A stretch of DNA of 64,000 nucleotides, taken from assembly GCF_012273895.1 (NCBI RefSeq), contig NC_052110.1, positions 6,572,001 to 6,636,000 of the forward strand. The letters run 5' to 3'. This document shows, in pieces, positions 1-11,089 of the stretch; positions within the stretch are counted from its first letter, which is position 1; the number at the start of each line of letters is the position of its first letter. The position numbers and the translations under genes were made by a program. Below the pieces are notes generated by a model that ran no database searches, was not told where the DNA came from, and saw nothing but the letters and a program-made list of their open reading frames with translations. This DNA comes from Zerene cesonia. Lineage: Eukaryota; Arthropoda; Insecta; Lepidoptera; Pieridae.

Positions 1-258
1 ACGAATTTCACCCGCCAAAACCCACCTCATACATCGTAATCAGAACTATCGACGCGCCGTCATTCCTGCCGTTCATTCGGTTACCATTCACTCTTAAGCC
101 CATGTAAATACATCGCAATCAGCCCATTCGAGCAACTAGTTGACGTGCCAGATCGGCGGATAGTGAACGAACGGTTATATTCCGCCGATAGATTCTGTTA
201 GCTTTGTAAGACGTATCATTTCAACACGAGAGAGTTTATAAGGGCACGTACAGAGTAA
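1..258. other. Unassigned sequence at window start
   Basis: No gene or repeat is recognised. The first 180 bases are richer in CG dinucleotides than most of the window, for example around 49-60 and 140-175. They may be low-copy DNA or an old decayed element. Confidence 0.4.
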
Positions 259-459
259 TCCTACTAATATTAAAAATGCGAAAGTTTGTAAGTTTGTGTG
301 TGTGTTTGTTGCTGCTTTCACGCAAAAACTGCTGAACCGATTGCAATGAAATTTGGTACGTAGATAGCTGGACAACTTAAATAACATATAGGCAACTTTT
401 TATCCCGATATTCCTACGGGATACGGACTTACGCGGGTGAAACCGCGGGGCTCAGCTAG
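259..459 (+). mobile_element. Hel-A (Lep1-like) non-autonomous Helitron, full length
   Basis: The element starts TCCTACTAATATTA and ends with the hairpin CGCGG-GTGAAA-CCGCG followed by CAGCTAG. It is 201 bp and sits between A (258) and T (460), the Helitron target pattern. It carries the family middle motif CCGATTGCAATGAAATTTGG. It has no coding capacity. A minus-strand open frame across it is only a translation of the repeat. Confidence 0.9.
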
Positions 460-744
460 TATGTTATAAAAATGTCCTTTTTACAATAGCGAAGTATTAA
501 AAATACGGTGTATGACTTCGTGCTACAGTTGTTTATTGGTCTATTGGATTTAGTGAGTGTTTTATTTTGATAGATAGTATAATTTTCTTGGGGATGTGAT
601 TGTTTAAGGCAGTCAAGCAGACAGACAGGCATTGAGTAGGCATAATTTGGTATTGGCATTTTTGGCTCATGGTTCCTAATTCATAGCACGATAGTATGTC
701 GTTCAGTTGTTTCGTTTAACTAAGTGCATGTCATTACTAGAATG
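460..744. other. No recognised feature
   Basis: AT-rich DNA between two Hel-A copies. A short GACAGACAGGC run lies near 620-632. A 67-codon minus frame (456-659) has no family resemblance. Confidence 0.5.
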
Positions 745-875
745 TAAAAAGTTGCCTATGAGTCATTCCAGTTGTCCAGCTATCTACGTACCAAATTTCA
801 TAGCAATCGGTTTTGTAGTATTTGCGTGAAAGAGTAACAAACATACACATTCACATATCATTAGTAAGAGAGGAT
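745..875 (-). mobile_element. Hel-A fragment lacking its 3' hairpin
   Basis: Matches the 5' two thirds of the family on the minus strand, including GTACCAAATTTCAT and GCGTGAAAGAGTAACAAAC. The 3' hairpin and CTAG end are missing at the left side. The right end is degraded (TTAGTAAGAGAGGATA). Confidence 0.75.
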
Positions 876-1544
876 AGGACATAGGGGGCACTTTTTAATA
901 AAAAAATCTTCAACAAAATTAATGTGTTTATTAGGTCACGTTAAACCAATAGATAAATGAATTATGTCCTAAAGCTCTAAAATTTAATCTATTTTAACTT
1001 AACACAGAACTTAATGGCTGTAATTTGTTATATAGATAGATTAACACCTGATTTTCATATATCATTTACAAATATACCATGGATAACAATAAAACCTTTA
1101 TATTTATACAATTTAATATAATTATCTATATTAAATTTTATAAATCCCCTACAAAAGATTATGTTGTAGGATACTTATAATATTCGATAAGTATAAACAC
1201 GCCTTTAAAATATCATTTGATATTAAACGCCTACGATGTCTCGAGATTTATGCGATTATTCTATTCGCTACGCTTTTGAAGTGAAACAATAATTTATATT
1301 TTATTCAATTGATATTCCGATAATAGAATTATTATAATTAATTATTACAATTAATTTTATCTTGTTGTTTGTTAAATTTAACTAAATTCTAATGCGCTCT
1401 GTTTACGTAATTGCGTAAGATAATGGCCATATACGTAAATAAATAGTTTGATTATAATATTTAATGCATTATAATTATAGTTTTTGTGCGCTTTTTAGAA
1501 TAAAACGCATTTATCGGTCTATACTACAATCATACTATGTGCAT
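876..1544. other. No recognised feature, very AT-rich
   Basis: Long A/T-rich stretch with several ATTATAATTAATTATT-like runs around 1320-1360. Nothing coding or repetitive is identified. Confidence 0.5.
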
Positions 1545-1650
1545 CACGCGGCGTCACTCGCGTGGTACCCGGATATAAAGCAGTAAAATCTCATACAGTT
1601 ACGATAAGCTGTTTTCGCGTAAAGAGTAACAAACATCCGTACATCCATCC
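1545..1650 (-). mobile_element. Decayed Helitron-like remnant
   Basis: Pieces of the minus-strand family order are visible: a GCGGCGTCACTCGCG hairpin-like end, ATATAAAGCAGT in place of the usual ATAAAAAGTTGCC, then TTTTCGCGTAAAGAGTAACAAACAT. No intact terminus remains. Confidence 0.4.
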
Positions 1651-2164
1651 ATGTTAACCGTACATCCATCCTATGATGGAGTAGGGAGACAAATTAAATC
1701 ATCATCCATAAATAATCAATGGGAGTTGTCGTCTCCGATAAAGACTTGCAAAGAGGTAATTTTTTCCAGTATAAGGAATTTTTATTAGTATATAGTTTTT
1801 TCCACGTTGTCTGGCAGAAATGGATAGTCCAGCGATAAGGTTAATACTCGTATACGCCCTTTGTAAAAGTACCTACGTATATTGCTCCTGTTTTGTAATA
1901 CTGTATTTAGTGAATAATAAAGAATTTTTATTTAAGTGTTAATTTTTTCAACTTCTTATACAATTTGGACTTTAACTCATTGTGCACTTTATATTGCAAG
2001 AATGTATGGTATTGTTTATATATCTATATAATTCTATTTACCTTACAAAGACAATTTAACTCAAATAAACTTCAATTAGACTGCTACCAACTTATCTTTG
2101 TAGCTACCTGTGTCTAATTTAAATGAAAATATATAGCAATATTCATTATCTATTCACTAAATAT
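1651..2164. other. No recognised feature
   Basis: AT-rich. The sequence TTTAGTGAATAATAAAGAATTTTTATTTAAG near 1907-1937 contains AATAAA but no associated frame. Confidence 0.45.
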
Positions 2165-2345
2165 AAAACAAAGTCGCTTTCTCAATCTCTATGTCCCTAT
2201 CTATGCTTAAGACTTTAAAACTACGCAACGTATTTTGATAGATTTTTTTAATAGATTCAATGATTCAAGAGGAAGGTTTATAAGTATAATAATATCTTTT
2301 AAACTACTCCGAATTAACACGTGCGAGGCCGCGGGTAAAAACTAG
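2165..2345 (+). mobile_element. Hel-K Helitron-like element
   Basis: Homologous to 13882-14051. Shared blocks are GTCGCTTTCTC-ATCTCTATGTCCC, a GATTCAAGAGGAAG stretch, ACTACTCCGAATT and the 3' end CCGCGGG-AAAA-CTAG. The end at 2342-2345 is followed by T. The 5' boundary is uncertain. Confidence 0.7.
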
Positions 2346-2946
2346 TAATAATATAAATAAATGTTATAACACAACATGAATTATATTTACCGTATATTTC
2401 TTAATACAATTGAACAAATTTACAACTAGGAAGTAAGCACGATAATATTAACTTTATTTGTAAGTCATAACTTGATAGATAAGTTAATTGTTGTTAAGAT
2501 ATAGTCGCTTTAGAAGCATACGTAACTTACAATAAACTTGAATAAGCCACAAGTTATGTGGGTTTATAAATTTCATTTATGTATAAATTGTTAAATTTCA
2601 AAGTATTATCAAATAAATATATATTAATTTTTACCATAAAACTAAAGCGCCTTTACTGTCAAATACTGTCAAATTGTCAGTAACAAACACACAAAAAATT
2701 CAGTCGAATTGATAACCTGCATTTTTTTCACGTCAGTTACCAAATACAGATTTATAGTGCTATATATAATATACCACAAGACTCACATACTTGTTATTTC
2801 CCGTGGATTCGTCCTATGATATCAGCTTATCCTTTTGTTTTAGTAAAAAGCTGGCTTTTTTTCATCATATCTTTTACATGCATTGAATTCTCCAGTGGTT
2901 TTCGTTTAGTTTAAACTAAATATACACTTGCTTTTGCTTATAGTTT
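2346..2946. other. AT-rich spacer with a possible SDR-I trace
   Basis: At 2690-2735 the sequence CAGTCGAATTGATAACC followed by a T-run matches the start of SDR-I. Nothing else is recognised. Confidence 0.45.
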
Positions 2947-2974
2947 CGTGGGTAAATCCGCGCGTGATAGCTAG
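2947..2974 (+). mobile_element. Isolated Helitron-type 3' end
   Basis: CGTGGGTAAATCCGCGCG can fold as an imperfect hairpin and is followed by TGATAGCTAG and T, as in complete copies. The upstream body is not recognisable. Confidence 0.5.
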
Positions 2975-3252
2975 TATCCTACATCCGATTCGAGTCAGGG
3001 CGGGTTGCAAGGAGTCCGTTGCATAAATAATTACGGGCCGATGCAAGTGGGTTAATTATTTAGGCATGAACACTAGTTCCCGCCCACGGACACGCTTGCG
3101 CTTAGAAAGTCGTGTTTTCACAAATTACCTGCGGATTTATTGAATCGATAAGTGCGTTGACTGACATTCAGATTAGGGCTAGATTTAGGGCGTACTTTTT
3201 GCAATTATTTTATCTTTATGCATATCATTTATTTACGAATTCTACTATCCTA

Positions 3253-3449
3253 TCCTACTAATATTGTAAATGCGAAAGTTTGTAAGGATGTGTGTGTTTG
3301 TTACTCTTTCACGAAATACTACTGAACCGATTGCAATGAAATTTGGTACGTAGACAGCTGGACAACTGGAATAACATATAGGCAACTTTTTATCCCGATA
3401 TTCCTACGGGATACGGACTTACGCGGGAGGAACCGCGGGGCGCAGCTAG
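3253..3449 (+). mobile_element. Hel-A Helitron, full length
   Basis: 197 bp, preceded by A and followed by T. The 5' side has extra copies of the start motif (CTACTATCCTATCCTACTAA). The hairpin loop is GAGGAA rather than GTGAAA. A Hel-C-like segment abuts directly at 3450. Confidence 0.9.
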
Positions 3450-3595
3450 TATTATAAATGCGAAAGTGACTCTGTCTCTTCACGCCTAAGTGACCACTGA
3501 TTTGCATAAAATTTGGTACGAAATATACTTTTTATCCTGGCAATCCTAATGGAGGACTCCAAACTAATGTTCTATTGACTTCGCGGGCGGAAAGC
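3450..3595 (+). mobile_element. Hel-C-like element abutting Hel-A
   Basis: Begins ATTATAAATGCGAAAGTGACTC directly after the CTAG of the preceding copy and lacks TCCTACTA. It has a family-like middle (GCATAAAATTTGGTACGAA) and a decayed 3' GACTTCGCGGGCGGAAAGC without CTAG. Confidence 0.6.
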
Positions 3596-3624
3596 AATAT
3601 TCCTGTAGAGATTTACTTGAATAA

Positions 3625-3668
3625 CTAGCTGGTGCCCGCGTCTTTGTTCGCGTGAACTTTGAACGCGA
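3625..3668 (-). mobile_element. Helitron-type 3' end, minus strand
   Basis: ACTAGCTGGTGCCCGCG-TCTTTGTT-CGCG reads on the minus strand as a hairpin followed by CTAG. The rest of the element is unrecognisable. Confidence 0.5.
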
Positions 3669-3699
3669 ATAACCGGCAATTAGTTTTAAGTTATGTATA

Positions 3700-3812
3700 A
3701 TGTTTTGCTACGGTTTGGCAAAACGGCACAATTCGAATCCCGCGTCGTGATAATTTTTTTCTATTTAAAACAATCTCACATATCAAATACATTGTAAAAT
3801 ACTCAACAAAGA
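3700..3812 (+). mobile_element. SINE-N (tRNA-like) remnant
   Basis: Shares TTTTGCTACGG-TTGGCAAAAC, the B-box-like ATTCGAATCCCGC, CGTGATAATTTTTTTCTATT and CAATCTCACATAT with the better copy at 15824-15950. The 5' half of the tRNA-like head is lost. Confidence 0.6.
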
Positions 3813-3836
3813 AGTATTATAATATATTACTACATT

Positions 3837-4034
3837 GTGAAGTCCCGTGTCCCCTAGTGGGGTATGGGGCAGATGATGTACATCTGTTTCACTGATCGAT
3901 TTTCTTTATGGACAAGTAGGTGATCAGCCTTCTATGTCCTGCCAGAACGAGACTTTTTTTTTGCGTCCCCGAATCGAACCCAGGACCTCTCGGTTCTAAG
4001 CTCACGCGCTAACCACTGTACCAAGGAGGCGGTC
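3837..4034 (-). mobile_element. SINE-F, near full length
   Basis: On the minus strand the head reads GACCGCCTCCTTGGTACAGTGG (A-box-like) with a B box GGTTCGATTC. The body is CTGATCACCTACTTGTCC and the end GGGACACGGGACTTCAC. It is inserted next to the SINE-N remnant. Confidence 0.85.
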
Positions 4035-4362
4035 AGATTACTAATATGGGTAGAATAATTATTCAAACAGCAGTCTAAGATACACTAGCGAACTTTATAT
4101 ACAATCGATGGCTGCGTCGATAAGATAGCGAATACCAATGTTCATTGGGCGTTGTAGCCAATTGAGTAATTAAGGACTTTCTAACTTGTTTGGATTATCA
4201 AACAGATCAAATAAGTACTAATTGTTGTATTTGATACAATTTGAGTAGATTTGTTACCAAAGCATTTTATATAGTCTAGATAATTTTTGTTTTTCATAGC
4301 GCTAAGGTTAATATATTTACGAAATAAATTAGTTTATTGAAAGGTCTGTTGATTGTTATGTT
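4035..4362. other. No recognised feature
   Basis: AT-rich spacer between two SINEs. No frame or repeat is identified. Confidence 0.5.
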
Positions 4363-4532
4363 TATCATCATCAGCCCATATATGTTCCCACTGCTGGGAC
4401 ACAGGCCTCCTATGAGGGTTCAGGCCATAATCCACCACGCTGGCCAAGTGCGGGTTGGCAGATGTCACATGTCGTCGAACTTTTGATTCTTGGACATGCC
4501 GGTTTCCTCACGATGTTTTCCTTCACCGTTTT
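4363..4532 (-). mobile_element. SINE-G, 5'-truncated
   Basis: ATCATCATCAGCCCATATATG through CTTCACCGTTTT matches the 3' body of SINE-G read on the minus strand, with its GATG-type tail at the left. The tRNA-like head present at 38368-38433 is absent, as expected of incomplete reverse transcription. Confidence 0.85.
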
Positions 4533-4844
4533 ATTTATAATATACCTAAATAAAGCGATAAGATAAATCCATAAAATTATATTGTGACCGATCCTTGAAA
4601 GCGAACACAGTTTGAATTAAATCTATCCGTTTAAAGTGGGTCATAATACATACAAACATACAGGTAAAGCTTATAAAAGCGTGTTGAAAAGCTCTTCACA
4701 TAATTACGAATAGTTCAGTATTGCATCGTTCTATTCGGAATTTGTCGTTAATTTATTCAATTTGTTTTTTTTTTATTTTAAAGGCAAGAATCCAATAATA
4801 TCAATACATAGTTTTTTACGCCGTAATAAATGTATATTCTATTA
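4533..4844. other. No recognised feature
   Basis: AT-rich spacer with a T-run at 4766-4780. Confidence 0.5.
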
Positions 4845-5025
4845 TCCTGTTTTATATCATAAATGTGTGTGTTTGTTACTCTTTCACGCAAAAACTACAA
4901 AATCAATTACAATGAATTTTGGTACGTAGATAGCTGGACGACTGGAATAACATATAGTCAACTTTTTATCCCGATATTCCTATGGGATACGGCCTTACGC
5001 GGGTGAAACCGCGGGGCGCAGCTAG
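4845..5025 (+). mobile_element. Hel-A Helitron, 5' end diverged
   Basis: Starts TCCTGTTTTATATCATAAATGTG, where the normal ATGCGAAAGTTTGTAAGG block is deleted. The rest follows the family to CGCAGCTAG and T. About 181 bp. Confidence 0.85.
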
Positions 5026-5302
5026 TTATATCATAAATACGTAAATGTCGCAATAAATAACTAACGAAGAAGCACATAAATATAGTTTTCACACATTATT
5101 ATCACTATTATAGATAAATATCTCAACGTTTCGCTTGCCCACGAGCAATCTTGATCCTCGATATGCAAACCATTAATGTTCTAATATATCAAACTACTGG
5201 GATAACGGTTTTAATCCTCATATCCTCGTCTATTATATACACAATATATATATTTTATTTATTTATTTATTTATTTATAAAAAATCACTTGCCAATATAT
5301 GT
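5026..5302. other. Spacer ending in a TTTA microsatellite before a gap
   Basis: The run TTTATTTATTTATTTATTTAT at about 5255-5278 lies just before the assembly gap. Simple sequence probably contributed to the break. Confidence 0.6.
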
Positions 5303-6302
5303 NNNNNNNNNNNNNNNNNNNNNNNNNNNNNNNNNNNNNNNNNNNNNNNNNNNNNNNNNNNNNNNNNNNNNNNNNNNNNNNNNNNNNNNNNNNNNNNNNN
5401 NNNNNNNNNNNNNNNNNNNNNNNNNNNNNNNNNNNNNNNNNNNNNNNNNNNNNNNNNNNNNNNNNNNNNNNNNNNNNNNNNNNNNNNNNNNNNNNNNNNN
5501 NNNNNNNNNNNNNNNNNNNNNNNNNNNNNNNNNNNNNNNNNNNNNNNNNNNNNNNNNNNNNNNNNNNNNNNNNNNNNNNNNNNNNNNNNNNNNNNNNNNN
5601 NNNNNNNNNNNNNNNNNNNNNNNNNNNNNNNNNNNNNNNNNNNNNNNNNNNNNNNNNNNNNNNNNNNNNNNNNNNNNNNNNNNNNNNNNNNNNNNNNNNN
5701 NNNNNNNNNNNNNNNNNNNNNNNNNNNNNNNNNNNNNNNNNNNNNNNNNNNNNNNNNNNNNNNNNNNNNNNNNNNNNNNNNNNNNNNNNNNNNNNNNNNN
5801 NNNNNNNNNNNNNNNNNNNNNNNNNNNNNNNNNNNNNNNNNNNNNNNNNNNNNNNNNNNNNNNNNNNNNNNNNNNNNNNNNNNNNNNNNNNNNNNNNNNN
5901 NNNNNNNNNNNNNNNNNNNNNNNNNNNNNNNNNNNNNNNNNNNNNNNNNNNNNNNNNNNNNNNNNNNNNNNNNNNNNNNNNNNNNNNNNNNNNNNNNNNN
6001 NNNNNNNNNNNNNNNNNNNNNNNNNNNNNNNNNNNNNNNNNNNNNNNNNNNNNNNNNNNNNNNNNNNNNNNNNNNNNNNNNNNNNNNNNNNNNNNNNNNN
6101 NNNNNNNNNNNNNNNNNNNNNNNNNNNNNNNNNNNNNNNNNNNNNNNNNNNNNNNNNNNNNNNNNNNNNNNNNNNNNNNNNNNNNNNNNNNNNNNNNNNN
6201 NNNNNNNNNNNNNNNNNNNNNNNNNNNNNNNNNNNNNNNNNNNNNNNNNNNNNNNNNNNNNNNNNNNNNNNNNNNNNNNNNNNNNNNNNNNNNNNNNNNN
6301 NN
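5303..6302. other. Assembly gap of exactly 1000 N
   Basis: Fixed-length run of N, most likely a placeholder for unknown length. Long open frames spanning it are artefacts. Confidence 0.98.
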
Positions 6303-6791
6303 TAGATTTATTGAGGACCGATGACAATACACTAATTTGATTAAATTATTCCAGTTTTCAATTTGCAAAATATGATTTTTCAAGTCAAGTCAAAGCGTGT
6401 TATTTAGTTTTTTTAAACTATTATATTTTATTTTTATATGCAGATGTTGTTTATGTAATGACTTTTTTTATGATTCTTTATGTTGTTTTTTTATTAGTCG
6501 CATAAATTCTTGTTTTAGAGTACTATTTACTTAGCTATTTGTTATTGATTGATTTTGTAATTTGTATTTTGTTATTATTATTATATCTATCAAAATCTTA
6601 ACTGCCCCCAAATTGGACCACGCGGGAGATACACTACAATAACTTAAAACATCTCTGCGATTAGCACATTTACTAAATAATTTTATTTGTTCCCAAAACA
6701 TATTTTAACTTTTTTGGCCTAGTATGCACTTAATATATTATACTATGTTATAAATCAAATTATTCTTAAAAATCTTTTATTTTATTTCTTA
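6303..6791. other. No recognised feature
   Basis: T-rich DNA. No repeat family or frame is recognised. Confidence 0.5.
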
Positions 6792-6985
6792 CTCGTTGCG
6801 CCCCGCGGTTTCACTCGCGTAAGTCCGTATCCCGTAAAAATATCGGGATAAAAAGTTGCCTATGTGTTATTCCAGTTGTCCAGCTCGGTCAGTCAGTTGT
6901 GCAATCGGTTCTGTAGTTTTTGCGTGAAACAGCAACAAACACACACACATCCTTACAAACTTTCGCATTTATAATATTAGTAGGA
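6792..6985 (-). mobile_element. Hel-A Helitron, near full length
   Basis: The 3' terminus is CTCG instead of CTAG (CGAG on the element strand). The 5' end is GTAGGA. The middle has lost GTACCAAATTTCAT and reads AGCTCGGTCAGTCAGTTGTG, a lineage-specific change. Confidence 0.85.
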
Positions 6986-7372
6986 AGTAGGATATTTTCT
7001 TAATTCAAAAATTGCCACAAAATTCTCATTTTTTCCTTCATCTAAAACCATAGACAATCATTCAGTTCTCTTAAGAAACCTACACACTGGCTAATTAAAA
7101 CCCCACTAATTAACTATTGCGAGAAAACTTCCCCATAGATAATAGAATCATACTTTCTCTGTCAATTATTAAAGACAAATCACGTGATTATTATCTGCTG
7201 ATTAATTTTCTTGGCTCGATACGTTGTTGTCTCTGAAATACGGGAAATGTGTCTTGGTAGTAAATTGATAATCCATAGACACCTTATGAGACGTTAGTCA
7301 TACTATTCTAGGGCATAGATATAATAGTATTTCAAATAGGAATTACTAGAGAGTATGCATAAATAAACCTAT
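6986..7372. other. No recognised feature
   Basis: Spacer between a Hel-A and a Hel-B copy. Confidence 0.5.
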
Positions 7373-7543
7373 TCTAACATTATGAAGCTGAAGAGTTTGT
7401 TTGTTTGCTTGTTTGTTTGAACGCACTAATCTCAGGAACTACGGGTACAATTTGAAAAATTCTTTCAGTGTTAGATAGCCCATTTATTGAGAAGGGCTAT
7501 AGGCTATACATGTACCGCGGGCGAAGCCGGGGCGGACCGCTAG
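7373..7543 (+). mobile_element. Hel-B Helitron-like element
   Basis: Starts near TCTAACATTATGAAGCTGAAG and contains GTTTGTTTGCTTG and TTCTTTCAGTGTTAGATAGCC. It ends GCGGGCGAAGCCGGGGCGGACCG CTAG before T. Homologous to 39822-39976 and 58205-58361. Confidence 0.8.
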
Positions 7544-7980
7544 TTGTAAAATAAACAAAAAGTTAAATAAGAGACAGTTTACAATCAACGTTAACTAAAA
7601 CGTCAATTACTACAATAGTTATTAAAGTTATTAAATATTAACTTTTCCACGTCCTATACCTGTAAACCTTTCCACGAAATTTCATGCATGATAATGCGTT
7701 TTAACCGGGAAGTCATTCAAAAGCCAGTTCAAATAATGAGTAATACGAAATTGTGTAATTTGTTTGACTTCATGGAAGTTATTTTTTATAATTACGATAC
7801 CAATTTCAACTAATAAAATATGTCTAAATGCAGAATTTATAGTGGGTAAGTCACATATACTTTAAATTGTATAAGAAACTGTTACTGGGACGGGTACAGT
7901 ATTTGTAAATTGTACCCAAAAATCTATAATAACTTACTTAATTAAATGTACGACATATATTCATAACTATAAATATGTAT
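7544..7980. other. No recognised feature
   Basis: AT-rich spacer. Confidence 0.5.
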
Positions 7981-8117
7981 AAAGTCTATGTGTTATTGCA
8001 GTTGACGAACTATCTAAGTACCAAATTTCATTGCAAACGACTCAGTAGTTTATGCGTGAAAGAGTAACAAACATACACATACACATACAAACTTTCGCAT
8101 TTATAATATTAGTAGGA
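7981..8117 (-). mobile_element. Hel-A fragment lacking 3' third
   Basis: The minus-strand family sequence runs from CTATGTGTTATTGCAGTTG to the intact 5' end ATTAGTAGGA before T. The hairpin and CTAG end are absent. Confidence 0.8.
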
Positions 8118-8749
8118 TATCGATCACTCCTAACCGAGCATTTCATAGCCAACCTATTACGTCAACAAAGTTGTTATAATCTGTGCAGTTTTGGCGGGAC
8201 GTCAACTTTTAATATTTATGCATTATGGCGGTCTGTCAAGACACATGAACGGGTGTCCTGTTAACAGGCTGCAGGGTATTAATGTTTGTTTGTAAAATTC
8301 GTCATTCCGGTATATTATGAGCACGCGAAATGCTCGTAATCATTTTGAGATTCTGTCCATCAAGTTTGCATGAAGGAAATCATGTTGGGATTTTTTTTTT
8401 TTTTGATCGTATTTTTTTTTTTTGTAATAAACGACAGTGTGGTACAAGTAAATAATTCATTTTCTCCCAATTGTTAAGTTTTGTAGGATGCAATAGGAAA
8501 GTCTGTTTATCTGACTTTTTGCCCTTACGGTGTAAATGTGATTGGAAGGAAAATTCTACTATTTCCATTAGAATAGTGGATACCGAGCGGCAAAAATAAG
8601 CAAATTTTTAGTTTATCTTTGATTAATCAACCCCTAAACATCTCAAATTTTTATCTAAGGCAAAATTATTTTAAAATTCATATACTTAATACATTTTTCT
8701 TCTATTATGAAGGCATATTTCAGACTTTTTATCACGTAAGAACAGCGTC
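8118..8749. other. No recognised feature; T-tracts at 8391-8421
   Basis: Two T-tracts, at 8391-8403 and 8412-8421, are separated by GATCGTA. The rest shows no family or frame. Confidence 0.5.
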
Positions 8750-8806
8750 ATAATCATCAACATCATCATCATCAGTCCATACATGAGGGTTCAGGTCAAA
8801 AAGGCT
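8750..8806 (-). mobile_element. SINE-G tail fragment
   Basis: ATCATCAACATCATCATCATCAG, then CCATACATGAGGGTTCAGG. The family block GTTCCCACTGCTGGG is deleted between them. Only the 3' end of the SINE is present. Confidence 0.6.
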
Positions 8807-10303
8807 AAAATACTTAATCTATTTCAAAGCAATGTTGCTTTATCAAATTATTAACCAAAATATGAATCGGATTTCATTCAACAGTTAAATGTTTAGATTA
8901 TTTAGTTTCTAATTATATCAATAACCCAGTTAAACAATTATTTTGTAAACACTCACCCGTAATAGAAACAATTTTAATCTATGACTCATTAATATAATTG
9001 ATGATGGCTTAAATACAGATAAAAAATTTAATTTACGTTTACGTAATTTAAATAAAGATTCAATTAGAATATAAGTGAATTTCTACTAATTTATTTCGTA
9101 GATATGTCTCTTGTTTGGCGGTATTGATTCTGGTTATATGGAATATGTTATAACAATTTAATAATAAAGATTTTTTTTTTTAATACATAGCCTTCCCTGA
9201 AAAATAATCTAACCAGGATTAAAATTTCGCGCCATTTTAAATAAATGTCACAGATAACGCAATATGCACGTCAAATAATATGAAATAATTCTACTTTAAA
9301 CCAGAAGTAATTATAATATAAATAAATGCAAATCCGGCCATGTTTTGCGGGCTTAATGAACCAGGAATCTCAAATGCATTAAGATCTAATGAAGCTATAT
9401 TTTTAAGTTTTTTTTTTTACTCCAGTCATTCGCAATTAGGTGTGACGGCCATTAGACACACACGCAATGTGCTGATTAAAACGGGCAAGCGTGTGCCGGC
9501 TTTTTATCTGAATCCGCCAGAACGAGAGTTTTATTTTTCGAATACGGCATTTAATATTATGTGTACTTTTGTTTGGATTGATGGGATTACGTTCATATTT
9601 ATTATGAGACTGAGAATAATAAAACCGAAGGTGAAATATAGTAGAAGACAGACTATAAGTAAGATACCTACTATTTGAATTCGTTATTTCGTTATTTGAT
9701 ATTCGTTAATTAAAAAATATATTTTATACTGTATAAAATTGTAATATGAAAGAAACCTATATACAGAGTGGAGTCATTTTAAATCACCTGAAGGGAAGTA
9801 GGCATTTGATTTTTTTTATGTTCAGAGAAATTTTCATCTATATAATAGGTATTAAAGATTATTGCTATAAGATAAAGTTTAATTTTAACAGATTAATCGC
9901 ATAATTCCTGTGTGTGAAGCGTATTTTTGGAAATCTTCGAAATCTTCGAAAAAAAGGAAGCAAATTTTTGTTGAATGATAGAATGTTTTAATTGAGTAAA
10001 ATTGTTATGTACTTTATTAAGTAAAGTGCCTTATTATATTAGTCCTCTAAAATTCCACCCTGTATAACAAATTTGGCGGCAAAACTGAACCAAAAAAACA
10101 GCAAGATTTTAACTAAGACACGATTAACATGTAAATGTGAAAAAATAAATTATATCTGTAAAGATAAGCGAAATTGATATTAAGTGGTTATACATCGATA
10201 TATGATGGAAACTTTGTTTTAATTATAAGTAGTATCTTAAGTTATACACTTAAGCGGGGTCCGAATTATAATTGGTGTTTTGAAATAATAATAATATTAA
10301 AAA
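8807..10303. other. AT-rich spacer with one doubtful 112-codon frame
   Basis: A plus frame at 9340-9678 (112 codons) covers a GC-richer patch near 9440-9540. The protein resembles nothing known to me and has an F-rich low-complexity stretch from a T-tract. I see no initiation context, splice signals or domain, so I treat it as a chance frame or conserved non-coding DNA. The remainder is AT-rich. Confidence 0.45.
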
Positions 10304-10500
10304 CTCGCTGCGTCCCGCGGTTTCACCGGTGTAAGTCCGTATCCCGTAGGAATATCGGGATAAAAAGTTGCCTATATGATATTCCAGTTGTCCAGCTGTC
10401 TACGTACCAAATTTCATTGTAATCGGTTCAGTAATTCATGCGTGAAAGAGCAACAAACACACACTTATCCTTACAAACTTTCGCATTTATAATATTAGCA
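10304..10500 (-). mobile_element. Hel-A Helitron, near full length
   Basis: The terminus is CTCG rather than CTAG and the 5' end reads ATTAGCA instead of ATTAGTAGGA. The body follows the family. It abuts the RT-H tail at 10501. Confidence 0.85.
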
Positions 10501-10725
10501 AAAAGTAGCCACTGTGTATTTCGTTCGGTGAGTGGGGGAACAGCATCCCGTATCCTTTTCCTTACCCTTCCCAGTCCATTCCTTTATTCCCCTCATCAAT
10601 CCTATCCTTATCCCACACCTATCACCCGCTGCAAATGACCTTACGCCTCTGCTGTTCATGGGAGATGGTAGCGCTTACCACCAGGCAACCGCAGCACCTT
10701 CGCCGACTATGACATACAAAAAAAC
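10501..10725 (+). mobile_element. RT-H: non-LTR retrotransposon 3' end or derived SINE
   Basis: TTTCGTTCGGTGAGTGGGGG, then a C/T-rich TTTTCCTTACCCTTCCC block, ACGCCTCTGC, and CATGGGAGATGGTAGCGCTTACCA. It ends CGCCGACTATGACATACAAAAAA with a short A-rich tail. The same order recurs at 34660-34840 and 57261-57540. Clade not assigned. Confidence 0.6.
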
Positions 10726-11051
10726 TTCCTTGAACATACATAAAAATCCAGCCAAAACCGCGCGATCTCATATCTTGAGGACCTTCAACAAAAACCGCTG
10801 ATCACAAGCTGTCACATCGCGGCGAATCAAAGCAAAGAAATCGACCTCTTTTTGCCGCGGCTAGGAGATTACGCGTGTCAAAATATAGCTAGGGCTTAGC
10901 GGTGGGTGTTAGATAGCGAGATATGACAAAATCTAGATGTCTAATACAAATATAGTTAAAAACATATTTCAATTAGCAGTCCCAACTGGCGAATTATTCT
11001 TCTGGATTAGTCAAATTAATCTTTTATAAATACATGTGTGTTATGTAACAA
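10726..11051. other. No recognised feature
   Basis: A somewhat GC-richer spacer (10740-10900). A plus frame runs into it from the RT-H tail. No domain is seen. Confidence 0.45.
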
Positions 11052-11085
11052 CTAGCGATTCGACCCGGCTTCGCACGGGTGCAAT
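11052..11085 (-). mobile_element. Helitron-type 3' end fused to a plus-strand element
   Basis: ACTAGCGATTCGACCCGGC-TTCG-CACGGGT reads on the minus strand as a hairpin followed by CTAG. Only the end is left, directly beside the Hel-D copy. Confidence 0.6.
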
Positions 11086-11089
11086 AATA

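Noticed and set aside
5151..6383. Long frames of 341-384 codons spanning N
   Set aside because: They consist almost entirely of N from a 1000-base gap and carry no coding information.
9340..9678. 112-codon plus frame
   Set aside because: No recognisable domain, low-complexity F/S stretch from a T-tract, no splice or start context. Kept only as a note.
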